Positions 15,850 to 17,258 of a stretch of DNA of 17,258 nt are shown piece after piece. A model generated the notes under the pieces. The model had not been told where the DNA came from, ran no database searches, and worked only from the letters and a program-made list of their open reading frames with translations. A program made the position numbers and the translations under genes. Source of the DNA: Acholeplasmataceae bacterium UBA6190 (GTDB taxonomy: Bacteria; Bacillota_I; Bacilli_A; Acholeplasmatales; Acholeplasmataceae); contig DITG01000069.1 in the NCBI GenBank assembly GCA_002422045.1, forward strand, positions 31,317-48,574. The letters are read 5' to 3'. Each line of letters opens with the position of its first letter. Within the stretch, counting starts at the first letter, position 1.

Positions 15850-16377
15850 ATGAGATCGTCTGTATATAAGATTATAAAAAGTTATAACAAGTCTATAATA
15901 AGTGGTTTATTCGAATCAAGAAATAAGTCACAAAAGAGGTTGTTGAAACATAATAATCTACCGTTAACTTATCATGATGACATGAGGGAATCCCAAATAT
16001 ATGAGATTACTCATACCTCATCTAATTTTAAGGGTCAGCTAATTATTTCATCTCCAATAACAAATCTGGCAAAAAAGAAAGTTAAAGAATTGTCTCGAGA
16101 TGTTTTTATAAAACTATCCGAATACATTTTAGAAAAGAGTATTCAGATTTCCAGCAGAACTATTCGCATATTAATTTCATTCGGAAAAATAGTAATTCAA
16201 ACTGTCGATATTTATAAAGAGAGAGATAAATATGAAATTCTCTTTGAAGTGATTAATGGTGAAACTTCTTTCAATGAAAACTATGAAGAACTTAGAGTGT
16301 TTATCAAAATGCACTTTGATCTTTTTAATCAAATATGTATTTTATCAAAAGATTTAATTGGAACAAGTATAGTCTAG
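15850..16377 (+). CDS. Hypothetical protein, 5' end apparently frameshifted
   Basis: Unrecognised protein. The open frame runs from TTG 15772 to TAG 16377, but that TTG lacks a ribosome binding site. The first ATG in frame is 15850 (175 residues), also with a poor site. The good start signal, ATG 15789, is in another frame and joins this one only if one base is lost near the A run of 15789-15845. The product is soluble, with a very basic N-terminal part (SYNKSIISGLFESRNKSQKRLLKH) and a C-terminal half of alternating hydrophobic and charged residues, including a possible amphipathic stretch ISSRTIRILISFGKIVIQTV. It shares the island's AT-rich codon use. Possibly a decaying gene; a genuine shorter product or slippage-dependent expression cannot be excluded. 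Confidence 0.55.
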   Translation: MRSSVYKIIKSYNKSIISGLFESRNKSQKRLLKHNNLPLTYHDDMRESQIYEITHTSSNFKGQLIISSPITNLAKKKVKELSRDVFIKLSEYILEKSIQISSRTIRILISFGKIVIQTVDIYKERDKYEILFEVINGETSFNENYEELRVFIKMHFDLFNQICILSKDLIGTSIV

Positions 16378-16423
16378 TAAATACGTGATTTGCTTGGTAA
16401 TGATTCGACATTATAGCTCGATA

Positions 16424-16446
16424 AGCGAATAAGTATATTATTCGCT
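16424..16446. promoter_or_regulatory. Perfect 9-bp inverted repeat before the last gene
   Basis: AGCGAATAA (16424-16432), loop GTATA, TTATTCGCT (16438-16446). No T run follows, so a terminator is unlikely. The position, about 50 bases before ATG 16496, fits an operator or a 5' leader hairpin. Function unknown. Confidence 0.5.
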
Positions 16447-16495
16447 ATGTTCAAAATAAATATGGATAGTGGAAGCTAGTAAGAGGTGTGAAAAA

Positions 16496-17065
16496 ATGGA
16501 TATCACTTTTAAGAAAATTGACTTTGAAAAATCGCTTCATTATTATCTAAAAGATAAAAACTATTATAAGCCATCTGATTGTCATATGAATGTATATACA
16601 AGATTTTTCGACAAAAACTATGGAGAAGTTGAACTTAGGGATTTGCATTTTTCATATGTTACCGGACTGATGTTGTTTACAGATGGAGAGCATAAGTATT
16701 GTGTTGTTCACTCATGGATTGAAGATAGAGGTATGGTGATTGATACTACATCGTTATCAAGTTCCCATCTTGCTTTGGTTAGCAGTCCGTCAACGCAACT
16801 TATTTTCGAAACTAAAAAGATAATCAATGAACATGTTTCATATGCCCCATATTTTGTAATTTCTAATGCAAACCTGACTAAAAAAATACAAGAGTTATAT
16901 CTTAAAAGCAATCGTATCGAAAACAAGTTTCTTAGAGCGGTAGAAGATTACTTAAAGTCAATTTGCGATAGCGTGTCACAAGATTCTAATTTTTTATATC
17001 AAATACAAGAAAAATATGGTTATGAATTTAAACAAGGTGATTTTTTAATTGGAATATACTCGTGA
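16496..17065 (+). CDS. Hypothetical protein with possible Cys-His-Asp triad
   Basis: Unrecognised 189-residue soluble protein. Start ATG 16496 is 7 bases after AAGAGGTG (16481-16488); the longer frame from GTG 16469 has no such support. Three motifs stand in the order seen in papain/transglutaminase-like folds: C29-H30-x-N32 in SDCHMNVYTR, then YVTGLMLF at 54-61, H72 in CVVHSWIED and D83 in MVIDTTS. Small proteins with a CHxN...VxG...HxW...iDxT arrangement are known among uncharacterised bacterial and phage proteins, and the Cys, His and Asp could form a catalytic triad; activity is inference. The C-terminal half is helical and charged. No signal peptide. It stands alone, with an inverted repeat upstream and paired repeats downstream. 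Confidence 0.72.
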   Translation: MDITFKKIDFEKSLHYYLKDKNYYKPSDCHMNVYTRFFDKNYGEVELRDLHFSYVTGLMLFTDGEHKYCVVHSWIEDRGMVIDTTSLSSSHLALVSSPSTQLIFETKKIINEHVSYAPYFVISNANLTKKIQELYLKSNRIENKFLRAVEDYLKSICDSVSQDSNFLYQIQEKYGYEFKQGDFLIGIYS

Positions 17066-17070
17066 ATTTA

Positions 17071-17156
17071 GACTGTATAAGAGAATTTTGAGCAGTCGTT
17101 TTGGTAATTGTTTCTAGAACCCATTATGGACTGTATAGGGTATTTTTCAAACAGTC
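17071..17156 (+). repeat. Imperfect direct repeat pair, each with hairpin arms
   Basis: Two copies offset by about 58 bases: GACTGTATA at 17071-17079 with CAGTCG at 17093-17098, and GACTGTATA at 17129-17137 with CAGTCG at 17152-17157. Both have a T-rich middle and TTT after the second arm. Within each copy GACTG and CAGTC can pair (GACTGT/ACAGTC in the second). Between them lies the palindrome TTCTAGAA (17112-17119). They may be weak terminators or recombination or transposon-end sequences. Confidence 0.6.
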
Positions 17157-17191
17157 GGTTTCGACAGTTCGCTTTGTTAAGACATTTTTAG

Positions 17192-17258
17192 GGGTGCTAA
17201 AAAAACACACGATTTGGGTGGGGGTGCTAAAATTTTACACGATTTGAGGTAGGGGTGC
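17192..17258 (+). repeat. Right tandem repeat array, runs off the window
   Basis: Units at 17192-17214 and 17222-17244, and a third beginning at 17253 and cut by the edge. The unit is the same as at 14143-14210 (GGGTGCTAAAA ... ACACGATT), with G-rich 7-8 base spacers of TGAGGTA type. Orientation equals that of the left array. The array may continue beyond the window. Confidence 0.9.

Noticed and set aside
14015..17258. Prophage remnant
   Set aside because: No integrase, terminase, capsid, tail, repressor or lysis gene can be recognised.

Overview
The window looks like a chromosomal segment of a low- to mid-GC Firmicutes or Mollicutes-type bacterium. TGA is used as a stop codon throughout and tryptophan is always TGG, so the Mycoplasma/Spiroplasma code does not apply; an Acholeplasma/Izemoplasma-like or Erysipelotrichia-like host fits. 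That is inference from gene families and neighbours (tilS, hslO and dusB occur near one another in many Firmicutes), not a taxonomic assignment.

Layout. Bases 1-1058 (minus) hold a 3'-truncated tilS with a TTG start. A short divergent promoter region separates it from a Maf-family nucleotide pyrophosphatase (1169-1723), which ends in a terminator. Next comes a five-gene carbohydrate operon (1829-11904, plus strand): GH13 alpha-glucosidase (alpha-1,6 type), GH36 alpha-galactosidase, GH2 beta-galactosidase-like enzyme, GH3 beta-glucosidase-like enzyme and a MelB-like GPH sugar:cation symporter. Its genes overlap or abut by 1-4 bases, and a LacI-type operator candidate lies at the start of transcription. 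No enzyme has a signal peptide, so the logic is import of intact small glycosides by the symporter and cytoplasmic hydrolysis of several linkages. A strong bidirectional terminator separates the operon from convergent hslO (Hsp33, 11940-12827, minus). hslO is divergent from dusB (12905-13873), which is followed by a tRNA-Ser(CGA) gene and a terminator.

From about 14020 to the end the character changes. The DNA is visibly richer in A+T, gaps are longer, and the four genes are unrecognised or weakly recognised: a membrane protein with a topoisomerase-type zinc ribbon, two unknown proteins (one apparently frameshifted at its 5' end) and a small protein with a possible Cys-His-Asp triad. This block starts immediately after the tRNA gene and is bracketed by two arrays of the same repeat (23-bp core, about 30-bp period, same orientation) at 14143-14210 and 17192-17258. 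It looks like an accessory island or mobile-element debris. No integrase or transposase is visible in the window.
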